Shown in pieces: positions 1 to 9,267 of a DNA stretch of 64,000 bases. Made by a program: the position numbers and the translations under genes. Location: the NCBI RefSeq assembly GCF_015143595.1, contig NZ_WYEU01000002.1:434001-498000 (forward strand), in the 5' to 3' direction. Positions within the stretch are counted from its first letter, which is position 1. Every line of letters begins with the position of its first letter. The notes beneath the pieces are model-generated. The model made no database searches, was not told where the DNA came from, and worked only from the letters and a program-made list of their open reading frames with translations. Source of the stretch: Sneathiella sp. P13V-1 (lineage in GTDB: Bacteria > Pseudomonadota > Alphaproteobacteria > Sneathiellales > Sneathiellaceae).

Positions 1-39
1 CGCGGACTATACATATTTCCTGAAGTTAATCAAGTGGGC

Positions 40-67
40 TTGACAGGAAAAACTGACGTAATATGAC
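40..67 (+). promoter_or_regulatory. Candidate sigma70 promoter of fabD
   Basis: A perfect -35 hexamer TTGACA (40-45) is followed after 16 bp by TATGAC (62-67), which matches four of six -10 bases. The fabD start is 38 bp downstream. An inverted repeat TGACAG (41-46) / CTGTCA (67-72) brackets the -10 element and could be an operator; this is inferred, and no regulator is identified. Confidence 0.55.
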
Positions 68-105
68 TGTCAGGTCAATTTAACTATGATTGGACCCAAA
101 ATATA

Positions 106-1053
106 ATGAAACGCGCATTCGTTTTCCCGGGACAGGGTAGCCAGGCAGTTGGTATGGGCAAGGAACTTGCCGATGCCTTTCCAGCAGCACGAGAAGTATT
201 TGAAGAAATTGATGACGCCCTCGGTCAAAAGCTGACCAGCCTGATGTTCGAAGGGCCAATTGAGGATCTCACCCTAACAGAAAACACACAGCCCGCCTTG
301 ATGGGTACGAGTGTCGCTGTCGCCCGCGTTTTGGAAAGCGAAGGGAATTTCAAACTTGCCGATATAGCTGATTTTGTGGCGGGCCACTCTCTGGGTGAAT
401 ATTCTGCGCTGACAGCAGTTGGTGCGTTGTCCGTGTCTGATGCGGCGCGGCTGTTGAAAGCACGTGGCCAAGCCATGCAGCAGGCGGTTCCTGTGGGTGA
501 AGGCGCGATGGCCGCATTGTTGGGCATGGATATTGATCCCGTTGAAGAACTTGTAAGAGAAGCAACAGAAGCCGGTGAAGGTGTTGTGGTCGCAGCAAAT
601 GATAATGCTGTTGGTCAGGTGGTTCTTTCTGGTGATAAAGATGCCGTTGCCCGTGCAATTGAACTCGCCAAAGAAAAAGGTGTTCGCAAAGCAATGATGC
701 TGCCTGTTAGCGCACCATTCCATTGCCCACTGATGCAGCCGGCCGCGGATCGTATGGCGGAAGAACTTGCCAAGGTGACAATTACACCGCCGTCATTGCC
801 TGTTGTGGCAAATGTGACAGCTTCTCAAGTCAGTGATCCAGAGACTATCCGCAAACAACTTGTTGAGCAGGTTACTGGTCGCGTGCGCTGGCGCGAGTCT
901 GTTCTTTATATGGGGGAGCAAGGCGTAGAGCAGCTGGTTGAACTCGGTACAGGCAAGGTTCTGACCCAGATGGTTCGCCGAATTAATAAAGATATGAACG
1001 GGACCGCAATTCAGGGTCCAGCAGATATTGAGGCTTTCCTGGGCTCGCTCTAA
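106..1053 (+). CDS. fabD: Malonyl-CoA:ACP transacylase FabD
   Basis: Moves malonyl groups from CoA to acyl carrier protein, the entry step of type II fatty-acid synthesis in the cytoplasm. The N-terminal FPGQGSQ motif and the nucleophile elbow GHSLG (residues 93-97, catalytic Ser95) are intact, and a second histidine follows in SAPFHC. At 315 aa it has the family's usual length. The ATG at 106 is preceded only by a weak ribosome site but is the conserved start (MKRAFVFPGQG). It is the first gene of fabD-fabG-acpP-fabF, so it works with its direct neighbours. Confidence 0.97.
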   Translation: MKRAFVFPGQGSQAVGMGKELADAFPAAREVFEEIDDALGQKLTSLMFEGPIEDLTLTENTQPALMGTSVAVARVLESEGNFKLADIADFVAGHSLGEYSALTAVGALSVSDAARLLKARGQAMQQAVPVGEGAMAALLGMDIDPVEELVREATEAGEGVVVAANDNAVGQVVLSGDKDAVARAIELAKEKGVRKAMMLPVSAPFHCPLMQPAADRMAEELAKVTITPPSLPVVANVTASQVSDPETIRKQLVEQVTGRVRWRESVLYMGEQGVEQLVELGTGKVLTQMVRRINKDMNGTAIQGPADIEAFLGSL

Positions 1054-1089
1054 GGCGGGACAAGGAACGATACAGAACAGGAGAGTGAA

Positions 1090-1827
1090 ATGTTTGATTT
1101 AACTGGTAAGTGCGCACTTGTAACAGGTGCTTCTGGCGGTCTTGGTGCTCAGATCGCAAAAGACCTGCATGACGCAGGTGCCACTGTTGCTTTGTCAGGT
1201 ACTCGTGAAGCAGTGCTTCAGGAAGTTGCCAAGGAAATTGGGGAGCGTGTTCATGTAGTTCCCTGCAACTTGTCTGATATGGAAGCTGTTGATGGCCTTA
1301 TCAAAGCAGCCGAAGAAGCAATGGGACAAGTTGACATTCTTGTGAATAATGCTGGTCTGACACGTGATGGCCTTGCCATGCGCATGAAAGATGAAGATTG
1401 GGATTCCGTTCTCAATGTTAATCTGAAGGCCGCGTTCAAACTGTCTAAAAATTGCCTGCGTGGCATGATGAAGCGTCGGTCAGGTCGGATCATTGGTATC
1501 ACATCCATCGTGGGTGTAACCGGTAATCCCGGCCAGATGAACTATGCAGCCTCCAAAGCCGGTATGATCGGTATGTCTAAATCACTGGCGCAGGAAGTGG
1601 CTGGTCGCGGCATCACTGTAAACTGTGTGGCACCAGGGTTTATTAAAACTGCCATGACAGATGAATTGTCCGATGACCAGAAAGAAAACCTGCTGGGCAA
1701 CGTGCCTGCTGGACGCCTAGGAGACCCTAAAGATATCTCCGCTGCCGTTCTATATTTGGCCTCTGATGAAGCCGCTTATGTGACGGGTCAGACCCTGCAT
1801 GTAAACGGTGGTATGGCCATGATTTAA
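1090..1827 (+). CDS. fabG: 3-oxoacyl-ACP reductase FabG
   Basis: NADPH-dependent short-chain dehydrogenase that reduces 3-oxoacyl-ACP in each elongation cycle. The Rossmann motif TGASGGLG (12-19), NNAG and the catalytic set Ser139-Tyr152-Lys156 are all present, and the length of 245 aa is typical. A good ribosome site (AGGAGAG) precedes the ATG. It lies 36 bp behind fabD and shares its operon. The position between fabD and acpP makes FabG rather than another short-chain dehydrogenase the firm call. Confidence 0.97.
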   Translation: MFDLTGKCALVTGASGGLGAQIAKDLHDAGATVALSGTREAVLQEVAKEIGERVHVVPCNLSDMEAVDGLIKAAEEAMGQVDILVNNAGLTRDGLAMRMKDEDWDSVLNVNLKAAFKLSKNCLRGMMKRRSGRIIGITSIVGVTGNPGQMNYAASKAGMIGMSKSLAQEVAGRGITVNCVAPGFIKTAMTDELSDDQKENLLGNVPAGRLGDPKDISAAVLYLASDEAAYVTGQTLHVNGGMAMI

Positions 1828-2032
1828 TTATTGTCGTGGCCTTGTTTCTAACATAATTTGCACATAACTAGCGTGCAGTTCCCGGATCGTAACAGCTTTG
1901 CTTTGCAATGCGGATAAAGTGTGATAGGAACGCCACGATATTTTTACCGTCGGTTGCCGCTTGTATTATTTCGGCCCCGGGGGTATTGAAGAAGTTGAAG
2001 TTTAACTGCCGCGAGATCTAAGGACAGAACGA

Positions 2033-2263
2033 ATGAGTGATACAGCAAAACGCGTTAAGGAAATCGTTATCGAACATCTTGGTGTTGGAGAAGAGGAAGT
2101 AACATTAGAAGCAAGCTTCATTGATGACCTGGGCGCCGACAGCCTGGATACAGTTGAGCTGGTTATGGCTTTCGAAGAAGAATTCGGCATTGAAATCCCA
2201 GATGACGCTGCTGAAAAAATTCTGACAGTGAAAAACGCTATCGAATTTATCGACGCTGCTTAA
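2033..2263 (+). CDS. acpP: Acyl carrier protein
   Basis: Small acidic carrier (76 aa) that holds growing acyl chains on a phosphopantetheine arm. The attachment serine is Ser37 in the motif GADSLD. The reading frame is rich in Glu and Asp, as in all AcpP. The start has an AAGGACAG ribosome site. A 205-bp gap separates it from fabG, longer than other gaps in the cluster, so acpP probably has its own promoter and long leader, as is common for this very highly expressed gene; no clear promoter could be picked out there. Confidence 0.97.
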   Translation: MSDTAKRVKEIVIEHLGVGEEEVTLEASFIDDLGADSLDTVELVMAFEEEFGIEIPDDAAEKILTVKNAIEFIDAA

Positions 2264-2321
2264 TTTATCAGGGCGCGACGACTGAACTCTTTGTGATTTT
2301 CATTTATCGATAGGAACTGAC

Positions 2322-3581
2322 ATGCGACGTGTAGTTGTGACCGGACTGGGTCTTGTTACCCCTTTGGCAAATGGTGTTGAGGCATCATGGAAAAGGCTGA
2401 TTAACGGTGAATCCGGTGCAGGAATGATTACCAAATTTGATACGGAAGGTTTGGCCGTACAATATGGTTGTGAGGTGCCTGTTGATGAAAATATTGAAGA
2501 TGCCTTTCGGGCCGACGAAGTGTTGGCCCCGAAAGAGCAACGGAAGCTAGATAGCTTTATTATCTATGGGATTGCTGCCGCAGAAGAAGCTATCATAGAT
2601 TCCGGCTGGAAACCTGAGACAGAGGAAGATTTCTTCCGTACAGGCGTTTCCATTGGCTCTGGCATCGGTGGTCTGCCATCAATTGAAGAAAATTCTATCA
2701 AATTGCATGAGCAGGGCCCACGCCGGATCAGCCCTTTCTTTATTCCTGGTGCGTTGATCAACTTGGTTTCAGGTCAGGTTTCCATCCGCCACGGTTATAA
2801 AGGTCCAAACCATGCCGTGGTTACTGCCTGTTCCACAGGCGCGCACTCAATCGGTGACGCTGCGCGCATGATCGCTTGTGATGATGCGGATGTGATGGTT
2901 GCAGGTGGCGCCGAAGCTGCTATGTGCCGCATTGGTTATGCAGGCTTCTCTGCCGCAAAGGCACTCTCCAAAAATTTCCATGACGATCCTACAAAAGCGT
3001 CCCGTCCATATGACAAAGACCGAGATGGTTTTGTCATGGGTGAGGGCGCCGGCGTTGTTGTTCTGGAAGAATATGAGCACGCGAAGAAACGCGGCGCGAA
3101 AATCTACGCTGAAGTTATCGGCTATGGTCTCTCTGGCGATGCATATCATATTACAGCCCCGGCAAGTGACGGTGATGGTGGTTTCCGCTCAATGCAGATG
3201 GCGCTGAAGAAATCTGGCTTGAATACTTCAGATATCGGTTATGTGAACGCACATGGCACATCTACACCACTTGGCGATGAAATCGAAGTAGGTGCTGTAA
3301 AGCGCCTGTTCGCAAGTGATGTTGATACATTGGCGATGTCCTCCACTAAATCTGCAATTGGTCACCTGTTAGGTGCTGCTGGTGGTGTTGAGGCAATTTT
3401 CTCTATCATGGCGATGAATGAAGGTATTCTTCCGCCAACGATCAACCTCGAAAACCCATCTGATGGTCTGGATATCAATCTGGTTCCAAATGTGGCTCAA
3501 GAGAAGAAGGTTGATGCTGTTCTCTCCAACAGCTTTGGCTTTGGTGGCACGAACGCCAGCCTTGTGATGAAGCGGGTCTAA
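2322..3581 (+). CDS. fabF: 3-oxoacyl-ACP synthase II FabF
   Basis: Condensing enzyme that extends acyl-ACP with malonyl-ACP; FabF class also tunes unsaturated chain length. The thiolase-fold active site is complete: Cys170 (TACSTG), His311 (NAHGTSTP) and His348 (AIGHLLGAAGG). Length 419 aa is standard. The ATG has an AGGA site 5-6 bases upstream. It follows acpP by 58 bp and is followed by mltG after 18 bp. Confidence 0.97.
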   Translation: MRRVVVTGLGLVTPLANGVEASWKRLINGESGAGMITKFDTEGLAVQYGCEVPVDENIEDAFRADEVLAPKEQRKLDSFIIYGIAAAEEAIIDSGWKPETEEDFFRTGVSIGSGIGGLPSIEENSIKLHEQGPRRISPFFIPGALINLVSGQVSIRHGYKGPNHAVVTACSTGAHSIGDAARMIACDDADVMVAGGAEAAMCRIGYAGFSAAKALSKNFHDDPTKASRPYDKDRDGFVMGEGAGVVVLEEYEHAKKRGAKIYAEVIGYGLSGDAYHITAPASDGDGGFRSMQMALKKSGLNTSDIGYVNAHGTSTPLGDEIEVGAVKRLFASDVDTLAMSSTKSAIGHLLGAAGGVEAIFSIMAMNEGILPPTINLENPSDGLDINLVPNVAQEKKVDAVLSNSFGFGGTNASLVMKRV

Positions 3582-3599
3582 TAGAAAAACGGGGCTGAG

Positions 3600-4586
3600 A
3601 TGAAAAAGTTCCTGCTTTTTCTGCTTGGCCTCTTTCTCCTTTTCAATATCGCCTTAGGTGCACTGGCTGGTTACGGCTGGCACCTGTTTACGCGTCCTGG
3701 CCCTTTGGCTGAAGACAAGGTTCTTATCCTAGAGAAGGGGCAGGGGCTGAGGTCTATCGCGACGAAATTGCATAGCGAAGGTATCATCGAAAATGAACTC
3801 TCTTTTATCTTTGGTGTACGCCTGAAAGAACAGCAGAAGCGTTTGAAAGCCGGAGAGTTCCTGTTTCCTGCGGGTCTAAGTCCCGAAGAAGCAATGCAGG
3901 TCATTGTATCAGGTAAAAGCATTTCCTATTCCATTACAATACCGGAAGGCCTTCAGAGCCGGGAGATTGTAGCCCTTCTTAACAAAGAAGATAAATTGGT
4001 CGGTGATATTTCAGGTGTTCTCCCGCAAGCGGTAATTCTCCCTGAAACCTACAATTTTACCCGTGGTGACAGCCGCGATCAGGTCATTTCCAGAATGAAA
4101 GCGGGAATGGATCAGGCATTGGAAGAAGTCTTGAAAGACTTCAAGCCTAACGACCTAATCCGCAACAAAAATGAACTGCTTACCCTTGCGTCTATTGTTG
4201 AGAAAGAGACAGGGAAAGCAGAAGAGAGACCGCATGTTGCCGGGGTCTTTCTCAATCGTTTGAAGAAGAAAATGCGCCTTCAGTCAGATCCAACTGTGAT
4301 TTACGGAATAACCAAGGGCGAAGAAGATCTTGGCAGGCCTATCCGCAAATCGGATCTGAAAAATGAAAACCCTTACAATACTTATGTGATATCGGGTTTG
4401 CCGCCGGGACCAATCTGTAACCCCGGTCTTGCCAGTATCAAAGCTGTCTTGAATCCAAAAGAAACTGACGACCTCTACTTTGTGGCTGATGGTACCGGGG
4501 GGCATGTTTTCGCGAAGACCCTCGCCGAACATAATCGCAACGTGCGTGCCTGGCGTAAGATTGAACGCGCCCGAAAATCCAACTGA
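3600..4586 (+). CDS. mltG: Endolytic murein transglycosylase MltG
   Basis: Membrane-anchored lytic transglycosylase (YceG family) that cuts nascent glycan strands and so sets peptidoglycan chain length. One transmembrane helix (about residues 4-26) anchors a periplasmic domain. The catalytic glutamate is Glu201 in ASIVEKET, and the conserved LQSDPTVIYG and SGLPPGPICNPG stretches follow. 328 aa is close to the usual 340. It directly follows fabF, a very common arrangement that couples lipid and wall synthesis genes. Confidence 0.95.
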   Translation: MKKFLLFLLGLFLLFNIALGALAGYGWHLFTRPGPLAEDKVLILEKGQGLRSIATKLHSEGIIENELSFIFGVRLKEQQKRLKAGEFLFPAGLSPEEAMQVIVSGKSISYSITIPEGLQSREIVALLNKEDKLVGDISGVLPQAVILPETYNFTRGDSRDQVISRMKAGMDQALEEVLKDFKPNDLIRNKNELLTLASIVEKETGKAEERPHVAGVFLNRLKKKMRLQSDPTVIYGITKGEEDLGRPIRKSDLKNENPYNTYVISGLPPGPICNPGLASIKAVLNPKETDDLYFVADGTGGHVFAKTLAEHNRNVRAWRKIERARKSN

Positions 4587-4650
4587 TTTTTCACAAATTC
4601 CTCCTCTCCAACGTTGGTGCTGAAGAACTTCAACTTTAAGGGGAGTTGGT

Positions 4651-5805
4651 ATGTCGGCCACACGGGATTCCATTCAAACGCTACTAAAACAGCGCCGAGA
4701 GTTACGCGGGTATCTCGAAGAATTGAGAGACGAGATTTCCCAACTGAAAATTAAGGCAGATAATTTTTCAGAAGAAGCAAAACCCAAAAAAGCTGCGACT
4801 GTAGAGAAAAATATCGCTCAATCAGATGAAGTTCCGATGCCAACTGCACCGCCCCTCAAGGATTTGAAGCTTTCTGAATTGACATCTGAGTTGGAAGAAG
4901 AGGCTGAAAAATCTGATCAGTCCTCAGAAAAAGTGAATGAGAAACCTATAAGTCCACCCATTCAAAAACGAACGCTGAATGTCGAAAATTTAGGGGCGGG
5001 TTATGTAATCCTGCCAGATCATGAGACGGAGCCTGAACCTGAACATCTGCCTGAAGTCCATCAATCGGTAGATGAAAAGCAAAATGTTCAGGCCGAAGGT
5101 GAGCCGAAATATTTCGAGCATGGAAATAACCGAGAAAAAGATCTTCGGCGATATGCAGTCCTGGTGGCGCGATTTCTATTACATCATCCTACACCTGTCC
5201 CGGATACAAAAGCTGATTTCTTGAACAAGGCAATTGTCCGCACTGATAGTGAAACGCCTGCGAATGCCTATGCGGATCTGAAAGTTGCCTATCAGGATGT
5301 GATCAGCATTTTATACCCCGCCACGGGTGTTAATGGGGATACCATTGAGCAAAGCATCAGAGGTAGCAAATTGTTAGGGGGTATTGCGTTTCTTACGGCG
5401 GTATTGATGTTGGTGATTTTGCCATTATTTACCTTCGCCGACTTATTCCTGCCAGATTGGCCCGATGCGTCTTTTGGGGGGGAGGAGAGGAAATATGTCC
5501 TCTTTGCCTTGCTTTTCCTTTGGGCGGGATGTGGTTCGCTTACCCTTCAGTCATGTAGAATTGCGCGGGCAATTCATAAAATGGCTTTTACCAGAACTCA
5601 CTTTAAAGATAGCTGGATACTTGGCTCGGCAGGCGGCATTTTAGGCTTAGCGAGCTACCCATTCGTAAGCTCATTTTCAATTCAGGATGACGTTGAAAGA
5701 AATTTATTGATGGCTGCTACATCATATGTCATTGGTTTTGTGTTTGTTGCGGTTTATGCTTTTTTCAACAAAACTATCTTATCTTCTCAAGAAAAATACC
5801 TGTAA
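4651..5805 (+). CDS. Unrecognised membrane protein with disordered N-half
   Basis: I do not recognise this 384-aa protein. Residues 1-45 are a charged probable coiled coil, 45-150 are low-complexity, rich in Glu, Lys and Pro and probably disordered, 160-235 form a small globular segment, and four hydrophobic helices follow at about 241-263, 282-300, 321-341 and 351-372. A strong GGGGAG ribosome site precedes the ATG. It lies between mltG and yicC on the same strand, so a role at the envelope is possible, but that is only context. No catalytic motif is visible. Confidence 0.8.
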   Translation: MSATRDSIQTLLKQRRELRGYLEELRDEISQLKIKADNFSEEAKPKKAATVEKNIAQSDEVPMPTAPPLKDLKLSELTSELEEEAEKSDQSSEKVNEKPISPPIQKRTLNVENLGAGYVILPDHETEPEPEHLPEVHQSVDEKQNVQAEGEPKYFEHGNNREKDLRRYAVLVARFLLHHPTPVPDTKADFLNKAIVRTDSETPANAYADLKVAYQDVISILYPATGVNGDTIEQSIRGSKLLGGIAFLTAVLMLVILPLFTFADLFLPDWPDASFGGEERKYVLFALLFLWAGCGSLTLQSCRIARAIHKMAFTRTHFKDSWILGSAGGILGLASYPFVSSFSIQDDVERNLLMAATSYVIGFVFVAVYAFFNKTILSSQEKYL

Positions 5806-5881
5806 ATATGCTGTTCCCTTGTTTGGCTTAATCAACGGGAGTATAAACTCACATCGATTAATTACGGCGAGCGAGGGCCCT

Positions 5882-6778
5882 TTGACCTTACAAAGCATGA
5901 CAGGATTTTCCCGCATTTCTGGCGCGTGGGAAGAATTTACTTGGCTGTGGGAGTTGAAAAGCGTCAATGGGCGTGGGCTTGAAATCCGGTGCCGTCTTCC
6001 TGGTGGATTGGATAGAGTAGAAGAAGTCGCTCGAAAAAAGATGAAGCACATGTTCCAACGAGGAACAATAAACATTCATCTACAATTGCAACGTAGCGGC
6101 AGCAAAACCGAGTACCAGATAAACGAAATCTTCTTAAAGCAACTGATTGAATGCGCCAAAGCTCAGGAGAATGCGGAGCATCTTCAACCCGCTTCAATTG
6201 ATGGATTGTTGAATGTTCGAGGTGTAGTCGAACAGGCAGAACAGTCTCGATTAAATGAGGAAGATCAGGAAGTTTTTGAGGCAGAGCTTCTCAATAGTTT
6301 TGAGCAGGCCCTAGAAGCCTTGAAAGAGGCTCGGGATCATGAAGGCGTTCAACTTACCCCTGTCTTGAAGGAGCAAGTTGAAACAATTCAAAACCTGATT
6401 TCAGAGGCGGAGAAAAGCGCGGCTCTCAGACCTGAAGCGGTTAAGGAGCGTATAAATCGGCAAATGGAGATATTGCTCGCTTCCAAACAGGAGTTGGATG
6501 AGGGCCGTATTGAGCAGGAACTTGCGCTGATTGCAACTAAGGCAGATATCTCAGAGGAATTGGATCGCTTGAAAGGGCATGTCACAAGTTGTCTGGAAAT
6601 CTTGAACCGGGGCCATAAAGACGGGATCGGACGGCGTCTGGATTTTATGTGCCAGGAGTTTAATCGCGAAGCTAATACCCTGTGTTCCAAATCCAATGAT
6701 AAAAGCCTGACACAAGTGGGTTTGGATATGAAAGTGATTATCGATCGCTTGCGGGAACAAGTACAGAATATCGAATAG
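5882..6778 (+). CDS. yicC: YicC family endoribonuclease
   Basis: YicC-type endoribonuclease, implicated in RNA decay in other bacteria. The protein opens with the family signature QSMTGFSR and the ELKSVNGRGLEIRCRLP stretch; the C-terminal DUF1732-like part carries GRRLDFMCQEFNREANTLCSKS. I place the start at TTG 5882, giving MTLQSMTGF and 298 aa, which fits the family and has a GAGCGAGGG site just upstream. Longer upstream starts would run through the preceding gene. It is 11 bp from gmk, a linkage widely conserved. Confidence 0.9.
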   Translation: MTLQSMTGFSRISGAWEEFTWLWELKSVNGRGLEIRCRLPGGLDRVEEVARKKMKHMFQRGTINIHLQLQRSGSKTEYQINEIFLKQLIECAKAQENAEHLQPASIDGLLNVRGVVEQAEQSRLNEEDQEVFEAELLNSFEQALEALKEARDHEGVQLTPVLKEQVETIQNLISEAEKSAALRPEAVKERINRQMEILLASKQELDEGRIEQELALIATKADISEELDRLKGHVTSCLEILNRGHKDGIGRRLDFMCQEFNREANTLCSKSNDKSLTQVGLDMKVIIDRLREQVQNIE

Positions 6779-6789
6779 GAACTAGTTTT

Positions 6790-7440
6790 TTGTCTCAGAA
6801 TACAGAAACCATCACGATTAAACGGCGTGGCTTGATGTTGGTTTTATCCTCTCCTTCCGGAGCTGGTAAAAGTACCATTTCTCGAGCTCTGTTGGAGAAT
6901 GATGACAGATTGTCCATGTCGGTATCTGCCACAACCAGAAAGCCGCGCCCGGGTGAAGTCGATGGAAAAGACTATTTTTTCATGGAACCGGTCGATTTCA
7001 ACCTGCTTGTGAACAAGGGCCAACTTTTGGAGCACGCAAAAGTCTTCGATAATTATTATGGCACGCCTTCAAAACCGGTAGAAGATGCATTGTCGGAAGG
7101 AAAAGACATCCTTTTTGACATTGACTGGCAGGGAACGCAGCAACTAGCGCAAAAAGCCGGTGATGATCTAGTCAGTATTTTTATCTTGCCGCCCTCTACC
7201 AAATCTTTGGAGACACGTTTGAAAACACGTGCGCAAGATAGCGATGAAGTCGTTGCGCGCCGGATGTCCAAAGCATCAGAGGAAATTAGTCATTGGGCTG
7301 AGTATGACTATGTTGTGGTCAATGATGACCTTGAAAGATGCATCGGTGAAGTGAAGGCAATTTTGAAAGCTGAGCGTGTCCGTCGAATTCGGCGTACTGG
7401 CCTTTTGCAGTTTGTGGATGCCTTGAGAGAAGGGTATTAA
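6790..7440 (+). CDS. gmk: Guanylate kinase
   Basis: Phosphorylates GMP to GDP with ATP in the cytosol, needed for GTP, dGTP and (p)ppGpp pools. The P-loop SSPSGAGKST (residues 20-29), the TTRKPRPGE GMP-binding stretch and GKDYFF are intact; 216 aa is typical. No ATG lies upstream of the P-loop except one only six codons before it, so TTG 6790 with an AGGA site is chosen. Its end almost meets rsmA, which runs the other way. Confidence 0.95.
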   Translation: MSQNTETITIKRRGLMLVLSSPSGAGKSTISRALLENDDRLSMSVSATTRKPRPGEVDGKDYFFMEPVDFNLLVNKGQLLEHAKVFDNYYGTPSKPVEDALSEGKDILFDIDWQGTQQLAQKAGDDLVSIFILPPSTKSLETRLKTRAQDSDEVVARRMSKASEEISHWAEYDYVVVNDDLERCIGEVKAILKAERVRRIRRTGLLQFVDALREGY

Positions 7441-7446
7441 CCCTTC
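7429..7446. terminator. Short hairpin at gmk/rsmA convergent ends
   Basis: GAAGGG (7429-7434) and CCCTTC (7441-7446) form a perfect 6-bp inverted repeat over both stop codons. No T-run follows, so it may be a weak bidirectional terminator or an mRNA 3' end stabiliser. Confidence 0.35.
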
Positions 7447-8272
7447 ATTCATACGCTCGGGCAAGCGCGCAGAACTCTTCTACACCCAGTTCTTCTGCGC
7501 GGCTTGTCGGTTTTATACCTGCTTTTTCAAGCCGTTCTTCCGGGTTGCCGCCAAGTGGTTTTAAGCTGGCCCGAAGCATTTTGCGACGTTGACCAAATGC
7601 GGCCGCAACGACTTTCTCCAAAATCTCTTGCTTTGCTTCATACCGTGGCTGTTCCAATGGGACCAGTTTAATTACTGTGCTGGTTACTTTGGGCGGCGGG
7701 GTAAAGGCTTTGGGCGATATGTCAAATTGCTTGGACGTATCACATAGCCACTGACTTAAGATGGATAGGCGGCCATAGGCTTTGGTGCGTGGTGCTGCAA
7801 CAATTCTGTCAGCGACCTCTTTTTGGAACATCAGCGTCATTGATTTAAATAAATGACGTTTTTTCAACCACTTAATAAGAAGGGGGGTCGCCACATTATA
7901 GGGCAGATTTGCAATAATATGTGCTTTCTCACCCAGAAGGTCTTCTTCTGAAATCTCAAGTGCATCTTCATTTAGAACTGTAAGGCGATTATCGTAGTCT
8001 GCAGAAACTTCCGCCAACAGCTCCAGACAACGAGTATCTTTTTCAATGGCAACAAGTTTTGCCGCGCCCTCGGATAAAATTGCTCGGGTTAAGCCACCAG
8101 GACCGGGGCCAACTTCCATCACCGTTTCGCCTTCAAGTTTACCTGCGCATCTGGCGATACGGCCTGTCAGGTTTAAATCCAAAAGAAAATTTTGACCAAG
8201 TGATTTTTCTGCGCGCAGGCCATATTTATTTATCACGTCCCGAAGGGGAGGGAGGTTTTCGCCGTTACTCAT
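7445..8272 (-). CDS. rsmA: 16S rRNA dimethyladenosine transferase RsmA (KsgA)
   Basis: Dimethylates A1518 and A1519 of 16S rRNA in late 30S assembly, using S-adenosylmethionine. Seen motifs are SLGQNFLLD near the N-terminus, the SAM loop [10 protein letters not shown] and the catalytic [11 protein letters not shown]. Length 275 aa fits. It is the last gene of the lptF-lptG-lptD-surA-pdxA-rsmA run, and its start overlaps the pdxA end by 8 bp, which suggests translational coupling. Confidence 0.97.
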   Translation of the reverse strand: MSNGENLPPLRDVINKYGLRAEKSLGQNFLLDLNLTGRIARCAGKLEGETVMEVGPGPGGLTRAILSEGAAKLVAIEKDTRCLELLAEVSADYDNRLTVLNEDALEISEEDLLGEKAHIIANLPYNVATPLLIKWLKKRHLFKSMTLMFQKEVADRIVAAPRTKAYGRLSILSQWLCDTSKQFDISPKAFTPPPKVTSTVIKLVPLEQPRYEAKQEILEKVVAAAFGQRRKMLRASLKPLGGNPEERLEKAGIKPTSRAEELGVEEFCALARAYE

Positions 8273-9248
8273 TATAATGTCCTGAGGCTTCAGCCATCTG
8301 CGATGCCATTTTGATTGCAGCGATCATACTTGCTGGATTGGCAATTCCCATATCGGCAATATCATCGGCTGTTCCATGGTCGGGGGATGTTCGAATGATA
8401 GGGAGACCGAGCGTTATATTTACTCCCCCATCAAAGTCGATGGTTTTGATGGGGATCAGGGCCTGATCGTGATACATGCAGATCGCAGCATCGTAGGTCT
8501 CGCGCGCAGCTTTGTGAAATAAAGTGTCAGCAGAATGAGGGCCACTTAAGGCCATTCCCTGATTGGCAAGTTGTTCCACAAGAGGCCGGATTAGTTTCTC
8601 ATCCTCCTCACCGATGCTTCCCCCCTCACCAGCATGAGGGTTGAGACCAGCGATCGCGAGACGTGGGTTTGAAATTCCAAATCGGGATTTCAGATCATTG
8701 GAAGTCGTGAGAATTACTTTTTCCAGAAGTTCAGCGGTTAGTTTTCTCGGCACTTCAGCGATGGGAATGTGAATTGTTGCCGGGACTACTCGTAGTTCTG
8801 AGCAGGCAAGCATCATCACTTCTTTTCCAGAACAATTGGTTATTTCCGCAAGATATTCAGTGTGACCAGGTTGTTTGAAACCAGCATCATATAGTCGTTT
8901 TTTCTGAATAGGAGCGGTTACCATAGCGGAAGCTGCACCTGATCGACAGAGTTCAACGGCCTTATCTATTGCTGCTATTGTATGGGCCGGTGCTGTGGCC
9001 CCTTTTTGTGGATCCAACACAGGCAATGCGTTGGAGAACAGGGGCGTGATATCGTTTAGATCTTCTACAACTTCAATAGGAACGCCAAGCCCAATTTTGC
9101 GGGCGTATTCAATTATGGTTTCAGCGTCTCCGACAATAAAAAATGGAGCCAGATGTGCAACCTCTCTTTGCAACCAGGCTTTAAGACAGATCTCAATGCC
9201 GATCCCAAAAGGGTCTCCCATTGTTACGGCTAATGGTGCAGGCATCAC
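8265..9248 (-). CDS. pdxA: 4-hydroxythreonine-4-phosphate dehydrogenase PdxA
   Basis: NAD-dependent dehydrogenase of the DXP-dependent pyridoxal phosphate pathway; needs a divalent metal. Conserved motifs seen are [26 protein letters not shown] and [11 protein letters not shown]. Length 327 aa is normal. The order surA-pdxA-rsmA is conserved in Proteobacteria. The start ATG is 19 bp after the surA stop. Confidence 0.97.
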   Translation of the reverse strand: MMPAPLAVTMGDPFGIGIEICLKAWLQREVAHLAPFFIVGDAETIIEYARKIGLGVPIEVVEDLNDITPLFSNALPVLDPQKGATAPAHTIAAIDKAVELCRSGAASAMVTAPIQKKRLYDAGFKQPGHTEYLAEITNCSGKEVMMLACSELRVVPATIHIPIAEVPRKLTAELLEKVILTTSNDLKSRFGISNPRLAIAGLNPHAGEGGSIGEEDEKLIRPLVEQLANQGMALSGPHSADTLFHKAARETYDAAICMYHDQALIPIKTIDFDGGVNITLGLPIIRTSPDHGTADDIADMGIANPASMIAAIKMASQMAEASGHYNE

Positions 9249-9267
9249 TCTGTCTCCAAGCTGGACA

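Noticed and set aside
274-723. 149-codon reading frame opposite fabD
   Set aside because: Cys/His/Phe-rich antisense translation of a conserved gene with no motif of its own.
1828-2032. Small RNA in the fabG-acpP gap
   Set aside because: No paired promoter and terminator could be found in the 205 bp, so it is only treated as an acpP leader.
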